DNA of 64,000 bases, taken from NCBI RefSeq assembly GCF_009733845.1, contig NZ_WNXZ01000001.1, forward strand, positions 62,001 to 126,000, given 5' to 3'. The first letter of the stretch is position 1. Each line of letters opens with the position of its first letter. Positions 38,851 to 50,191 of this stretch are shown in pieces. The DNA is from Pseudactinotalea terrae. GTDB lineage: Bacteria > Actinomycetota > Actinomycetes > Actinomycetales > Beutenbergiaceae. The notes beneath the pieces were generated by a model that was given only the letters and a program-made list of their open reading frames with translations, did not search any database and was not told the origin of the DNA. A program made the position numbers and the translations under genes.

Positions 38851-40361
38851 GCGAGCTGATCAGGCTCACCGCCGCCGAGCTCGCCGCCACGCTCGCCGCG
38901 GGCGAGGTCAGCAGCGTCGAAGCCACGCAGGCCCACCTGGACCGGATCGGCGCCGTCGACGGCGATGTGCACGCTTTCCTCAACGTGTCCGACGCCGAGG
39001 CGCTCGCCAGCGCCGCCGCCGTCGACGCGGCTCGCGCCGCGGGGGAGACCCTCCACCCCCTCGCGGGCGTGCCGATCGCCGTCAAGGACGTCGTGGTCAC
39101 CAAGGGGCAGGTCACCACGGCCGGCTCCAAGATGCTCGAGGGCTGGGTGCCGCCCTACGACGCGACGCTGGTCACCCGGCTGCGCGAGGCGGGGCTGCCG
39201 ATCCTCGGCAAGACCAACATGGACGAGTTCGCCATGGGGTCCAGCACCGAGCACTCGGCGTACGGGCCCACCCGCAACCCCTGGGACCTGGGCCGCATCC
39301 CCGGCGGCTCCGGCGGTGGCTCGGCCGCCGCGGTGGCCGCCTACGAAGCACCGCTCGCGATCGGCACCGACACCGGTGGCTCGATCCGCCAGCCCGCGGC
39401 CGTCACCGGCACGGTCGGCGTCAAGCCGACCTACGGCAGCGTGTCCCGCTACGGTCTGATCGCGCTCGCCTCCAGCCTGGACCAGGCCGGCCCCTGCACG
39501 CGCACCGTGCTCGACTCGGCGCTGCTGCACGATGTCATCGGTGGGCACGACCCTCGTGACTCGACCTCCCTGCCCGAGGCTGCGCCGTCGTACGCCGACG
39601 CCGCCCGAGCGGGCGCGCACGGCGACCTCAAGGGCCTCCGGGTGGGCGTCGTGACCGAGCTCGGCGGCGAGGGCTACGAGCCGGGTGTCCGGGCCTCGTT
39701 CCAGGCCGCGCTCGACGCGCTCACGGCCGCGGGCGCCGACATCGTCGAGGTGACCTGCCCGAGCTTCTCGGCCGCACTCGCGGCGTACTACCTGATCCTG
39801 CCGTCGGAGGCCTCGAGCAACCTCGCGAAGTTCGACGGCATGCGCTACGGCCTGCGCGTCGAGCCCGGCGAGGGTGCGGCCACCGCCGAGCGCGTGATGT
39901 CCGCGACCCGCGGCGCCGGGTTCGGAGACGAGGTCAAGCGCCGCATCATCCTCGGCACCTACGCGCTGTCCGCCGGCTACTACGACGCCTACTACGGCAG
40001 CGCCCAGAAGGTCCGCACGCTCATCCAGCGCGACTTCGCCGCCGCGTTCGAGCAGGTCGACGTGCTGGTCTCGCCCACGGCTCCCACCACCGCGTTCCCG
40101 TTCGGCGCCAAGCTGGACGACCCGCTGGCGATGTACCTCAACGACGTCGCCACCATCCCGGCCAACCTGGCCGGCATCCCGGGGATCTCGCTGCCGAGCG
40201 GGCTCTCCGACGACGGCCTGCCTGTCGGGTTCCAGATCCTCGCCCCGGCGCGCCAGGACGCCCGCCTGTACGGCGTCGGTGCTGCGCTGGAGACGCTGCT
40301 GCTCGATGACTGGGGTGCGCCGCTGCTGAGCAGGGCGCCGAAGCTGGAGGTCTCCCGATGA
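38847..40361 (+). CDS. gatA: Glu-tRNA(Gln) amidotransferase subunit A
   Basis: A 504-residue amidase-signature enzyme that releases ammonia from glutamine. The catalytic triad Lys-cisSer-Ser is visible: Lys in [12 protein letters not shown], Ser residues in [14 protein letters not shown] and [12 protein letters not shown]. The C-terminal [24 protein letters not shown] is typical. Works with GatB, which transamidates mischarged tRNA. Four-base overlaps on both sides. Confidence 0.96.
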   Translation: MSELIRLTAAELAATLAAGEVSSVEATQAHLDRIGAVDGDVHAFLNVSDAEALASAAAVDAARAAGETLHPLAGVPIAVKDVVVTKGQVTTAGSKMLEGWVPPYDATLVTRLREAGLPILGKTNMDEFAMGSSTEHSAYGPTRNPWDLGRIPGGSGGGSAAAVAAYEAPLAIGTDTGGSIRQPAAVTGTVGVKPTYGSVSRYGLIALASSLDQAGPCTRTVLDSALLHDVIGGHDPRDSTSLPEAAPSYADAARAGAHGDLKGLRVGVVTELGGEGYEPGVRASFQAALDALTAAGADIVEVTCPSFSAALAAYYLILPSEASSNLAKFDGMRYGLRVEPGEGAATAERVMSATRGAGFGDEVKRRIILGTYALSAGYYDAYYGSAQKVRTLIQRDFAAAFEQVDVLVSPTAPTTAFPFGAKLDDPLAMYLNDVATIPANLAGIPGISLPSGLSDDGLPVGFQILAPARQDARLYGVGAALETLLLDDWGAPLLSRAPKLEVSR

Positions 40362-41860
40362 GCGTCACCTACGAGGACGCGGTCACGCGCTACGACCCGG
40401 TGCTCGGCATCGAGGTCCACGTCGAGCTCGGCACCCGCACCAAGATGTTCGACGACGCCCCGTCGCCGGCCGGCGGCACCGAGCCCGAACACGCGAACCA
40501 GCTCGTGACACCGGTCTCGCTGGGGCTGCCGGGTGCGCTGCCGGTCGTCAACGGCACCGCGGTCGAACACGCGATCAAGATCGGCCTCGCGCTCAACTGC
40601 CAGATCGCCGAGGTCTGCCGGTTCGCGCGGAAGAACTACTTCTACCCCGACGTCCCGAAGAACTTCCAGACCTCGCAGTACGACGAGCCGATCGCCTACG
40701 AGGGCTACCTCGACGTCGAGCTCGCGGACGGCACCGTGGTGCGCGTCGAGATCGAGCGTGCCCACATGGAGGAGGACGCCGGCAAGAACACGCACGTCGG
40801 CGGCGCCGCAGGGAGGATCCACGGCGCGTCCCACTCGCTGGTCGACTACAACCGCGCCGGGGTGCCGCTGGTCGAGATCGTCACCAAGCCGATCACCGGC
40901 GTGGGCGACCGTGCGCCGGAGGTGGCGCGCGCCTATGTGCAGACGCTCCGTGACATCTTCCGAGCGCTCGAGGTCTCGGAGGCGCGGATGGAGCGCGGCA
41001 ACGTCCGCGCCGACGTCAACGTCTCGCTGCGACCCACGCCCACCTCACCGCTGGGCACCCGGACCGAGACCAAGAACGTCAACTCCTTCCGCTCGATCGA
41101 ACGGACCGTGCGCTTCGAGATCGCGCGGCAGGCAGAGGTTCTCGACGGCGGTGGCTCGGTGCTGCAGGAGACGCGGCACTTCCACGAGGACGACGGCTCC
41201 ACCTCGCCGGGGCGCGTCAAGTCCGACGCCGAGGACTACCGCTACTTCCCCGAGCCCGACCTGGTCCCGGTCGCGCCCTCGCGCGAGTGGGTCGAGCAGA
41301 TCCGGGCGACCCTGCCCGAGCTGCCCGCGGCCCGCCGTCGGCGGCTGCAGGGCGACTGGGGCTACGCCGACGCCGAGATGCGAGACGTGGTCAACGCGGG
41401 GGCGCTCGAGCTGATCGAGGCCACGGTGGCTGCGGGCGCGAGCCCGGCCGCAGCCCGCAAGTGGTGGATGGGCGAGCTCGCCCGCACCGCCAAGAGCCAG
41501 GACGTCGCGCTCGAGGAGCTGCCGGTCACGCCGGCCGCGATCGGTGAGCTGCAGACGCTCGTGGACGCGGGCCGGATCAACGACAAGCTCGCGCGCCAGG
41601 TGCTCGAGGGCGTGCTGGCGGGTGAGGGATCCCCCGAGCAGGTGCTGACCGCCCGCGGCCTGGAGATCGTCTCCGACGACGGACCGTTGCTCGAGGTGAT
41701 CGACGCGACCCTCGCCGAGCAGCCGGACATCGTGGAGAAGATCAGGTCCGGCAACCTCGGTCCGATGGGCGCGATCATCGGCGCGGTCATGAAGGCGACC
41801 CGCGGTCAGGCCGATGCGGGCCGTGTGCGTGAGCTCGTGATGGAGCGCGTCAACGGCTGA
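40358..41860 (+). CDS. gatB: Asp/Glu-tRNA amidotransferase subunit B
   Basis: A 500-residue subunit that binds mischarged tRNA, activates its acyl group with ATP and transfers ammonia from Gat[51 protein letters not shown] and ADVNVSLRP mark the kinase-like cradle. The C-terminal helical and YqeY tail domain is complete ([19 protein letters not shown]). Confidence 0.96.
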   Translation: MSVTYEDAVTRYDPVLGIEVHVELGTRTKMFDDAPSPAGGTEPEHANQLVTPVSLGLPGALPVVNGTAVEHAIKIGLALNCQIAEVCRFARKNYFYPDVPKNFQTSQYDEPIAYEGYLDVELADGTVVRVEIERAHMEEDAGKNTHVGGAAGRIHGASHSLVDYNRAGVPLVEIVTKPITGVGDRAPEVARAYVQTLRDIFRALEVSEARMERGNVRADVNVSLRPTPTSPLGTRTETKNVNSFRSIERTVRFEIARQAEVLDGGGSVLQETRHFHEDDGSTSPGRVKSDAEDYRYFPEPDLVPVAPSREWVEQIRATLPELPAARRRRLQGDWGYADAEMRDVVNAGALELIEATVAAGASPAAARKWWMGELARTAKSQDVALEELPVTPAAIGELQTLVDAGRINDKLARQVLEGVLAGEGSPEQVLTARGLEIVSDDGPLLEVIDATLAEQPDIVEKIRSGNLGPMGAIIGAVMKATRGQADAGRVRELVMERVNG

Positions 41861-41908
41861 ATCCGGTCCCGCGTGTAATCTTCGGCCGGTTCAGGACATG
41901 TCACAGGT

Positions 41909-42088
41909 ATGACCGTGCACAACGAGGGCACCGGCGGCCGATGGTCGTCCCTGATCGTCGTGCGCGCGCTGGCACTGGTCATCGTGGTCCTCATTGCCGC
42001 GGCTGGACTGGCTGTGGCTGCGCTCACGTCGGAGGGCGGGCGGGAGCTGCCCGTGGAGCACGGGGTGGAGCAGCCGAGCATCCAGTGA
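41909..42088 (+). CDS. Small single-helix membrane protein
   Basis: A 59-residue ORF just after gatB: a short polar start (MTVHNEGTGGRWSS), one hydrophobic helix at about residues 15-38 (LALVIVVLIAAAGLAVAAL) and a polar acidic tail. It lies on the plus strand 48 bp after the gatB stop, and its stop is 9 bp from the convergent PQQ-propeller gene. The clean N-polar, TM, C-polar layout supports a real small membrane protein. No family known to me. Confidence 0.5.
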   Translation: MTVHNEGTGGRWSSLIVVRALALVIVVLIAAAGLAVAALTSEGGRELPVEHGVEQPSIQ

Positions 42089-42097
42089 CGGGTCGCC

Positions 42098-43708
42098 TCA
42101 GGGCAGCTCGTACCGGACCAGCTCGTTGATCCCGAGCCCGTAGAGCGCGTCGTCGATGACCTGCACGTCACTGGTGAGGAAGTCGCGCTCCCACGAGCGG
42201 CTGCCGTCGGCGATGTCGAAGCCCCACGAGTGCTCGCCGTCGACCACGAGGGTGTCCTCGACCACCCCGCCGCCGGCGATGTTGAGGTAGCCGTCGACGA
42301 CCGGCGCGGTCCACACCACGCTGGTCAGGTCGGAGGAGAGCAGCGAGACGGACTCCTCGGCCAGCACGAACGGGTGCTCGGGATCGCCGAGAAAGTTGAA
42401 GGAGCTGTCCTCGCCCAGGTCGACGGCCGGGCCGTGGTCGCCGGTCAGCGGGTCGACCGAGGAGACCGTGCCGTCCCAGTTGTCGACGAGCATCACCGGA
42501 GCGATGTACTGGTACCGGTCGATCAGGTAGTAGTCGTGCCAGTCGGCGCGCCACAGCTCGGCGCCGTCGGGGGCGAACCCGATCGCCTCGTCCTCGCCCC
42601 GACACATCCACGCCGCCGGTGTGGCGGCCACGCTGTCGCACTCGTGCTTGGTCGATCCCTCGGGTGTCACGAAGAAGGTGCCTCGCAGCCATCCGAAGGA
42701 CAGGATCAGCGAGCTCTCGTAACGAGCGACGTCGGCCTGGATGTAGCTCGTGTCGAGGTCGGGTGAGTCCAGAGGCTCCTCCCACCGGGTGCTGCCCGCC
42801 AGGTCGAGCGCCGTGAGCTCCTTGTCGACCGACAGCGTCACGAGGCCGTCGGGACCCAGGGGCAGGAGGAGCACCGGGACGTGCGAGATCTCCGTGGGTA
42901 CCGGTTCGCCGACGAGGTCACCGGTGCCGACGTCGACGGTGACGAGGTCGAATGTCGAGCCGCCTTGCCGTGTGAGGCACAGCAGGGTGTCGGGATCCGG
43001 TGCCGCGCACCGGGCCTCGGGCATCGGCACGGACCACCGCACGCTGCCGGATCCCGGGTCGATCGAGAGCAGCGACGCGTCGAGGGTCGAGGGTTCGATC
43101 ATCGCCACCAGCCCGGCCGACGTCGTCAAGATCGAGCCGGGGAGGGTGCCGTCCGCGCTGTCGTAGGTGCCGTAGTCGCTGTGGTCGTAGGAGCTGACCG
43201 CCCACGCCTCTTCCAGCACCGGCGCCGCGCCCAGGCCGCCCCCGCCGCCCCCTCCGGAGCCGGTGAGGGCTGAGTAGCCCACACCGACCACCACGACCAG
43301 CACCCCGACGGCGGCGCCCACCAGGAAGAGGATCCCCGCCTTCCGCGGTGCACGGCCGGGTGTGGCGCCGGGACGTGAGGCGGCCGGGAACGGTGGAGCG
43401 GGGGCCGTGGTTACGGGCGCCGTCGTCGACGTACCCGTGCTCGAGGCCTTCTTCTTGGTGTTCTTGCCAGACGGCGTGCCCCACGGCGGCGTCTCGGTGG
43501 AGGCGGGATCGAATCGGGTGGCGCGCGGTGCCCGAGGATCGAATCCGGCATAGGGGTTAGGTGCCGACCAGGTCGGCCCAGTCGTGCTCTCCACGGCCTT
43601 GTAGCTGGTACCGATCTGGCTGAACCTCGCTTCTGGGGGCGGCTGGAAGGCCGCCGGCCGAGGGGACGTGCCTGCGAGCTTCTTCCACCAGTCGATCAGG
43701 CGCCCCAC
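42098..43708 (-). CDS. Membrane-anchored PQQ-like beta-propeller protein
   Basis: A 536-residue protein built like the one at 27340-28977: disordered Pro/Thr-rich cytoplasmic start (about 1-120), one transmembrane helix at about 122-145 (GILFLVGAAVGVLVVVVGVGY), a Gly-rich linker and an extracytoplasmic propeller with repeats such as LLSIDPGSGSVRWSVP and ELTALDLAGSTRWEEPL. Both share a Cys-containing blade (ARCAAPDPDTLLCL here). Likely paralogues; role unknown. Confidence 0.78.
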   Translation of the reverse strand: MGRLIDWWKKLAGTSPRPAAFQPPPEARFSQIGTSYKAVESTTGPTWSAPNPYAGFDPRAPRATRFDPASTETPPWGTPSGKNTKKKASSTGTSTTAPVTTAPAPPFPAASRPGATPGRAPRKAGILFLVGAAVGVLVVVVGVGYSALTGSGGGGGGGLGAAPVLEEAWAVSSYDHSDYGTYDSADGTLPGSILTTSAGLVAMIEPSTLDASLLSIDPGSGSVRWSVPMPEARCAAPDPDTLLCLTRQGGSTFDLVTVDVGTGDLVGEPVPTEISHVPVLLLPLGPDGLVTLSVDKELTALDLAGSTRWEEPLDSPDLDTSYIQADVARYESSLILSFGWLRGTFFVTPEGSTKHECDSVAATPAAWMCRGEDEAIGFAPDGAELWRADWHDYYLIDRYQYIAPVMLVDNWDGTVSSVDPLTGDHGPAVDLGEDSSFNFLGDPEHPFVLAEESVSLLSSDLTSVVWTAPVVDGYLNIAGGGVVEDTLVVDGEHSWGFDIADGSRSWERDFLTSDVQVIDDALYGLGINELVRYELP

Positions 43709-43739
43709 CGGGTCGAGGGTAGTGGAGGCGGCGCGGCCG

Positions 43740-44243
43740 CTACGCCCGCGGGTCGAACACCAGCAGGCTGCTCGAGGCGGTCGCGATCAACGTGCCGTCC
43801 TCGGTGGCGAGCGTGGCGTCGGCGAACGCCACCCGGGAGCCAGGCTTGGTGACCGTGCCGGTGGCGACCACCCGCGTGCCCCGCTGCAGCGGCCGCAGGT
43901 AGCTCAGCTTGATCTCGATCGAGGTGTAGGCCTTGCCTGCCGGCAGCGTGGTGTGCACCGCGCAGCCGCACACCGTGTCGAGCATCGTGGCCGCGAACCC
44001 GCCGTGCACCACGCCGATCGGGTTGTAGTGCGAGGCGTCCGGCGTGCCCCCGAACGTCACCCGACCCTGATCGACGGTCTCGATGTCCATGTTCATCAGC
44101 GCGGCGATCGGCGGCGGCGGCACCGTGCCGTCGGCCATCCCGCGGAGAAACTCGAGCCCGCTCATGGTCATCCCCATCGCGGCGGTCGCCGTCGGGTCCG
44201 CGAACTCGATCGTCCGGCTCAGGGGAGAGGGTGTCTGGGTCAT
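43740..44243 (-). CDS. PaaI-type hotdog thioesterase
   Basis: A 167-residue acyl-CoA thioesterase of the PaaI/YbgC-like hotdog fold. The helix-containing segment HYNPIGVVHGGFAATMLDTVCG carries the conserved HGG and the acidic residue of the active site; LSYLRPLQRGTRVVATGTV follows. A -10 CATGAT (complement of 44250-44255) 6 nt before the ATG indicates a leaderless message. Divergent from aceB. Confidence 0.85.
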   Translation of the reverse strand: MTQTPSPLSRTIEFADPTATAAMGMTMSGLEFLRGMADGTVPPPPIAALMNMDIETVDQGRVTFGGTPDASHYNPIGVVHGGFAATMLDTVCGCAVHTTLPAGKAYTSIEIKLSYLRPLQRGTRVVATGTVTKPGSRVAFADATLATEDGTLIATASSSLLVFDPRA

Positions 44244-44321
44244 GGCCTCATCATGCCGAGCCGTAGACCGGATGGCGGGATCCGAGCGCCATCGAGCGGA
44301 AGTGACTAAGATGTGGAATCG

Positions 44322-44339
44322 TACTCTCGCATCGTGAAA
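44322..44339 (+). promoter_or_regulatory. Putative IclR/AllR-type operator in front of aceB
   Basis: TACTCT-CGCATCG-TGAAA resembles sites before the iclR gene (48598-48614) and before hyi (51473-51490). It lies 10 bp after a -10-like TAAGAT (44307-44312) and ends 16 bp before the aceB ATG, a position where a bound repressor would block transcription. The ribosome site GAGGAG (44346-44351) follows. Based on similarity of three sites only. Confidence 0.4.
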
Positions 44340-44355
44340 GTTTCTGAGGAGCGAC

Positions 44356-45942
<1,587 letters not shown>

Positions 45943-45997
45943 CGGGCTCTCAGGGCCCAAGATCGACCCTGAGGGTCCGACGGCGGAAGGTTCGGCA

Positions 45998-46495
45998 GTG
46001 CGGCTGGATGAGTTCAACGCGGCGACGCCCGCGCAGGCAGCGGAGGTCGTCCGTGCCTGCGCCGACGTCGAGCGCTGGGTGCAGCAGGTCGTGGCCGGCC
46101 GTCCCTATGGCGACGTCGACGGGCTCGTGGCAGCCGCCGAGACGCTCGCGGACCCCTGGACCGAGCAGGAGATCGACGCCGCGCTCGCGCGCCACCCCCG
46201 CATCGGGGAACGGCCGAGCGGGGGTGGCGCCGCCGCTCAGCTGTCGCGACTGGAGCAGGCGCGAGTCGGCGACGTCGATGCCCAGGTGCAGGACCGGATC
46301 GCCGCCGGCAACCGCGCGTACGAGGAACGGTTCGGCCACGTCTTCCTGGTCCGGGCCGCCGGGCGATCTCCTGAAGAGATCCTTCACCTGCTCCAGGAGC
46401 GGCTCGGCAACACCGCCGAGCAGGAACGCCGCCACGCTGCGGCCAACCTCCGCGAGATCGCAGCCCTTCGACTGAGAGGCCTGGTGGGCGCATGA
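45998..46495 (+). CDS. uraD: 2-oxo-4-hydroxy-4-carboxy-5-ureidoimidazoline (OHCU) decarboxylase
   Basis: A 165-residue all-helical enzyme for the third step from urate to S-allantoin. ARHPRIGERPSGG contains the catalytic His and the HPRIG motif; residues GNRAYEERFGHVFLVRAAGRSPEEIL match the conserved C-terminal half. GTG start. Overlaps uraH by four bases; aceB-uraD-uraH-uricase form one operon. Confidence 0.92.
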   Translation: MRLDEFNAATPAQAAEVVRACADVERWVQQVVAGRPYGDVDGLVAAAETLADPWTEQEIDAALARHPRIGERPSGGGAAAQLSRLEQARVGDVDAQVQDRIAAGNRAYEERFGHVFLVRAAGRSPEEILHLLQERLGNTAEQERRHAAANLREIAALRLRGLVGA

Positions 46496-46845
46496 CGAGC
46501 ACGACGGCTCCATCCTTCATCACGACCCATGTCCTCGACTCGGCCGTCGGGGCACCGGCCGCTGGGGTCGCCGTCCTGCTCGAGGCCCGCGACCGCGAGG
46601 GCTGGACCGAGGTCGCGGCCGGCACCACCGGCGCCGACGGGCGCATCGGTGCGCTCGGGCCTGCCGCCCTGCCGAGCGGGATCTACCGGCTGACCTTCGC
46701 GGTGGGGGACTACTACGCCGCCCGGGGAACCACCACCTTCTACCCCGAGGTGAGCATCGTCGTCCGGATCGACTCCGAGCAGTCGCACTATCACGTGCCG
46801 CTGCTGCTGAGCCCGTTCGCCTACTCGACCTACCGAGGGAGCTGA
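46492..46845 (+). CDS. uraH: 5-hydroxyisourate hydrolase (transthyretin-like)
   Basis: A 117-residue enzyme that hydrolyses 5-hydroxyisourate to OHCU. ITTHVLDSAVGAPAAGV carries the first catalytic His, and the end YSTYRGS is the signature that separates HIU hydrolases from transthyretins. A His in SHYHVPLLLSPF is also conserved. Follows uraD directly, and 3 bp separate it from the uricase gene. Confidence 0.94.
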   Translation: MTSTTAPSFITTHVLDSAVGAPAAGVAVLLEARDREGWTEVAAGTTGADGRIGALGPAALPSGIYRLTFAVGDYYAARGTTTFYPEVSIVVRIDSEQSHYHVPLLLSPFAYSTYRGS

Positions 46846-46848
46846 CCC

Positions 46849-47796
46849 GTGTCGAACGTCCCAGCAGCGCCGACGCCGCCGTACGAGATCCGGAGCGAGG
46901 TGGCCGAGCTCGGCTTCAACCAGTACGGCAAGTCCGAGATCCGTCTCGTGCACGTCGAACGCGACGGCGCGCGCCACGAGATCACCGACGTCAACGTCTC
47001 CTCCCAGCTGCGCGGCGACTTCGCACGCGTGCACACCCACGGCGACAACGCCGCCTGCGTGGCGACCGACAGCCAGAAGAACACGGTGTTCTCGCTCGCA
47101 CGGGAGGGGGTCGGCGCTCCCGAGGCGTTCGCGATCAGGCTCGCCGACCACTTCACCAGCACCTACGACTGGGTGAGCGGTGGCCGGTGGGAGGTCGAGC
47201 AGGTCGCGTGGAACCGGATCGTCACCGAGAACGGGCCTCATGACCACTCGTTCGTGCGTGCGGGCAAGGAGGTGCGCCGCACGGTCGTGCAGCGTGACGG
47301 CGACGAGCTGTTCGTGGTCTCCGGCGTCACGGACCTGACCGTGCTGAAGTCCTCCGGCTCGGAGTTCGTGGGCTTCGTGGACGACAGCTACCGCACCCTC
47401 GCCGACGCCACCGACCGGATCATGGCCACCGACATCACGGCTTGGTGGAGCTACGACGCCGCGCGGGCGCGTGAGGTCGACTTCGACGCGGTGTACGACT
47501 CGGTGCGCCAGATCATCCTCGGCCAGTTCGCCGAGCTCCACTCGCTCGCGCTGCAGCAGACCCTGTGGGCGATGGCGGTCACGGTGATCGAGACCCACGC
47601 GGAGATCGACGAGATCCGGTTCTCCTGCCCGAACAACCACCACTTCGTGGTCGACCTGAGCCCGTTCGGCCAGGACAACCCGAACGTGGTCTTCTTCGCC
47701 GCCGACCGGCCCTACGGGAAGATCGAGGCCGCGGTCACCCGCAAGGGCGTGCCGAGCGAGCCGCGCGCCTGGAGCACGGTCCCGGCGTTCGCGTGA
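46849..47796 (+). CDS. Urate oxidase (uricase)
   Basis: A 315-residue cofactor-free oxidase that makes 5-hydroxyisourate from urate. The T-fold tandem is intact: LGFNQYGKSEIRLVHV at the start, ATDSQKNTVF (active-site Thr/Asp-Ser-Gln region), then LHSLALQQTLWAMAVTVIE, CPNNHHFVVDLSPFG and NPNVVFFAADRPYGKIEA. Last gene of the aceB operon, 8 bp from the convergent iclR gene. Confidence 0.95.
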   Translation: MSNVPAAPTPPYEIRSEVAELGFNQYGKSEIRLVHVERDGARHEITDVNVSSQLRGDFARVHTHGDNAACVATDSQKNTVFSLAREGVGAPEAFAIRLADHFTSTYDWVSGGRWEVEQVAWNRIVTENGPHDHSFVRAGKEVRRTVVQRDGDELFVVSGVTDLTVLKSSGSEFVGFVDDSYRTLADATDRIMATDITAWWSYDAARAREVDFDAVYDSVRQIILGQFAELHSLALQQTLWAMAVTVIETHAEIDEIRFSCPNNHHFVVDLSPFGQDNPNVVFFAADRPYGKIEAAVTRKGVPSEPRAWSTVPAFA

Positions 47797-47804
47797 GCAG
47801 CACC

Positions 47805-48563
47805 TCAGGCCTGCAGCAGTGCGGCCCCGATGTCCTTCGCACGGCGCTGGAGCACGGGCACGGCCCTCTCGCCGAAGGCGACGGTCACCCGCGAGTCGGG
47901 CCCGGACACCGAGAGCGCTGTGGGCGTCGGGGCGCCCGGCACCGGGACCGCGTAGCACCGCACCCCGATCTCCTGCTCGCCGTCGTCGATCGCGTACCCG
48001 CGCTCGCGGATCACCGCCAGCTCGGCCAGCAGGGCGTCGAGGTCGGTGATGCTGTGCTCGGTGGTGGCGGGCATCCCCACGCGGCGTACGATCTCGCGGA
48101 CCGCTGCGTCGTCGAGCTGGGCGAGCACCGCCTTCCCGACCCCCGTGCAGTGCGTGTAGACGCGGCGGCCCACCTCGGTGAACATCCGCATCGAGTGCGC
48201 CGAGGAGGCCTGCGCGATGTACACCACCATGTCCCGGTCGATCATCGCCAGGTTGGCGCTCTCGCCGAGCTCGCCGGCGATCTCGGTCAGGAACGGTCGG
48301 GCATCCGCGCCGAGCTGGCGGCCCGCGCCCTCGCCGAGGCGGATCAGCCGTGGCCCGAGCGCGTATCGTCTGCTGGGAAGCTGCCGCACATATCCGAGCT
48401 GCAGCAACGTGCGCATGAGGCGATGGATCGTGGGTAGCGGAAGACCGGTCGTGGCGGCGAGCTCGCTGAGCGCGCTCTCACCTCCGGCGTCAGCCAGCAG
48501 CTCGAGCAGCTCGGCGGCGCGTTCGACGGACTGGACCGACCCGCTGCGGGGGGCGTCGCTCAT
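47805..48563 (-). CDS. IclR-family regulator (AllR-like by context)
   Basis: A 252-residue regulator. Residues 10-70 form the winged helix (SALSELAATTGLPLPTIHRLM), residues about 80-252 the IclR effector domain (YIAQASSAHSMRMFTEVGRRVYTHCTGVGKAVLAQL, GYAIDDGEQEIGVRCYAVPV). In Streptomyces coelicolor the IclR-family AllR controls allantoin and glyoxylate genes and responds to their intermediates; the location makes that role likely here. ATG 48563 was chosen for its GGAGG site; a GTG at 48587 is less likely. A near-palindromic site at 48598-48614 suggests autoregulation. Confidence 0.87.
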   Translation of the reverse strand: MSDAPRSGSVQSVERAAELLELLADAGGESALSELAATTGLPLPTIHRLMRTLLQLGYVRQLPSRRYALGPRLIRLGEGAGRQLGADARPFLTEIAGELGESANLAMIDRDMVVYIAQASSAHSMRMFTEVGRRVYTHCTGVGKAVLAQLDDAAVREIVRRVGMPATTEHSITDLDALLAELAVIRERGYAIDDGEQEIGVRCYAVPVPGAPTPTALSVSGPDSRVTVAFGERAVPVLQRRAKDIGAALLQA

Positions 48564-48597
48564 CGCCGTTCCTCCCTGTTCCGTCACTCGGAAAGAT

Positions 48598-48614
48598 TAC
48601 TCCATTGCGCGGAA
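48598..48614. promoter_or_regulatory. Putative IclR/AllR operator at the iclR promoter
   Basis: TACTCC-ATTGCGC-GGAATA is a palindrome with one mismatch per arm of six. On the minus strand the -10-like TAATCT (complement of 48594-48599) touches its left arm, so binding would block iclR transcription. Similar sites lie before aceB and hyi. Confidence 0.45.
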
Positions 48615-48739
48615 TAGCAGCCAGGAGCGGCGGACGTGTGCGCGTGCATCTCCCGATCTCCCGATCTTGATCACGACGACGTGATACCACCATGAGCAGC
48701 AGCCCCGTACGCGAGTACCCGACGTCCTAGGCGGAACCG

Positions 48740-50191
48740 ATGGCGATCCCCAGCCCCAGCTACTCGATCACGATCCGAGTCGAGTCCCCCACCGGTCCGC
48801 GCAGCACCACCGCGCTCGTCTCGGCGGTCGGTGACACCGGCGCCGCGGTGACCGGTATCGACGTCGTGGAGTCGACCGACACCGGCATGGTGGTCGACGT
48901 CTCGGCGAACGCGCGCGACGAGGCGCACGTGGAGGAGATGCGGCTGCGGATCTCCTCGATGGAGGGTTTCAGCGTCCGCTATGTCTCGGATGCGACGTTC
49001 CTCATGCACCTGGGCGGCAAGCTCGAGGTCAAGCCCAAGGTCAACCTGCGCCATCGTGACGACCTGTCGCGCGCGTACACGCCGGGCGTCGCGCGCGTCT
49101 GCCTGGCGATCGCAGCCCGCCCGGAGGACGCACGGCGGCTGACCATCAAGCGCAACACGGTCGCCGTCGTGACCGACGGCACCGCTGTGCTCGGGCTCGG
49201 CGACATCGGGCCGGCGGCGGCGATGCCGGTCATGGAGGGCAAGGCCGCCCTCTTCAAGCAGTTCGGTGGCGTGGACGCCTGGCCGGTCGCGCTCGACACC
49301 AAGGACACCGAGGAGATCATCCGGATCGTCAAGGCGATCGCTCCGGCCTATGGCGGCGTCAACCTCGAGGACATCTCCGCCCCCCGCTGCTTCGAGATCG
49401 AGCGCCGGCTGCGGGCCGAGCTCGACATCCCGGTGTTCCATGACGACCAGCACGGCACCGCGATCGTCGTGCTCGCCGCGCTGATCAACGCCCTCAAGGT
49501 CGTGGGGAAGCGTCTCGAGGACGTGCGCGTGGTGATCTCGGGCGTCGGCGCCGCCGGGTCCGCCATCATCCGGCTGCTGCTCAAGCAGGGCGCCCGCAAC
49601 ATCGTGGGCTACGACATCAACGGTGCGGTCTGCAGCAGCAAGCCTGCGCCCGACGAGAACTGGGCCTGGATCGCCGAGCACACCAACCAGGGCGGCGTGA
49701 ACGGCACGGTGCGCGAGGGCCTCGCCGGTGCCGACGTCTTCATCGGCGTCTCGGCGGCCAACATCCTCACCGGTGCCGACATCGCGACCATGGCCGAGGG
49801 TGCGATCGTGTTCGCGCTCGCCAACCCCAACCCCGAGGTCGACCCGCTGGAGGCGTCCGAGCACGCCGCGGTCGTCGCGACCGGTCGCAGCGACTACCCC
49901 AACCAGATCAACAACGTGCTCGCGTTCCCCGGCATCTTCCGCGGGCTGCTGGACGCACGGGCGGTCAGCATCTCCGACGACGTGCTCCGCGCCGCCGCGC
50001 TCGCGATCGCCGAGGTGGTCAGCGACGCCGAGCGCAACGCCAACTACATCGTGCCGAGCGTGTTCGACACCGAGGTCGCAGAGGCGGTCGCGCGGGCGGT
50101 CGTCGAGGTGGTGCGGACCGAGCGCGAGGAGTCCGGTGAGGAGCTGCCTCCGACCGGAGCGCTGCCGCTGGGCCTCGGGACGGCTCGGTGA
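48740..50191 (+). CDS. NAD(P)-dependent malic enzyme with N-terminal ACT domain
   Basis: A 483-residue enzyme that decarboxylates malate to pyruvate. An ACT-like domain (about 8-85) precedes the catalytic domain ([15 protein letters not shown] with the catalytic Tyr; [19 protein letters not shown] for metal) and the nucleotide domain ([27 protein letters not shown]). Placed between malate synthase and the glyoxylate genes it can turn glyoxylate plus acetyl-CoA into pyruvate. The stop overlaps the next GTG (GTGA). Confidence 0.93.
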   Translation: MAIPSPSYSITIRVESPTGPRSTTALVSAVGDTGAAVTGIDVVESTDTGMVVDVSANARDEAHVEEMRLRISSMEGFSVRYVSDATFLMHLGGKLEVKPKVNLRHRDDLSRAYTPGVARVCLAIAARPEDARRLTIKRNTVAVVTDGTAVLGLGDIGPAAAMPVMEGKAALFKQFGGVDAWPVALDTKDTEEIIRIVKAIAPAYGGVNLEDISAPRCFEIERRLRAELDIPVFHDDQHGTAIVVLAALINALKVVGKRLEDVRVVISGVGAAGSAIIRLLLKQGARNIVGYDINGAVCSSKPAPDENWAWIAEHTNQGGVNGTVREGLAGADVFIGVSAANILTGADIATMAEGAIVFALANPNPEVDPLEASEHAAVVATGRSDYPNQINNVLAFPGIFRGLLDARAVSISDDVLRAAALAIAEVVSDAERNANYIVPSVFDTEVAEAVARAVVEVVRTEREESGEELPPTGALPLGLGTAR

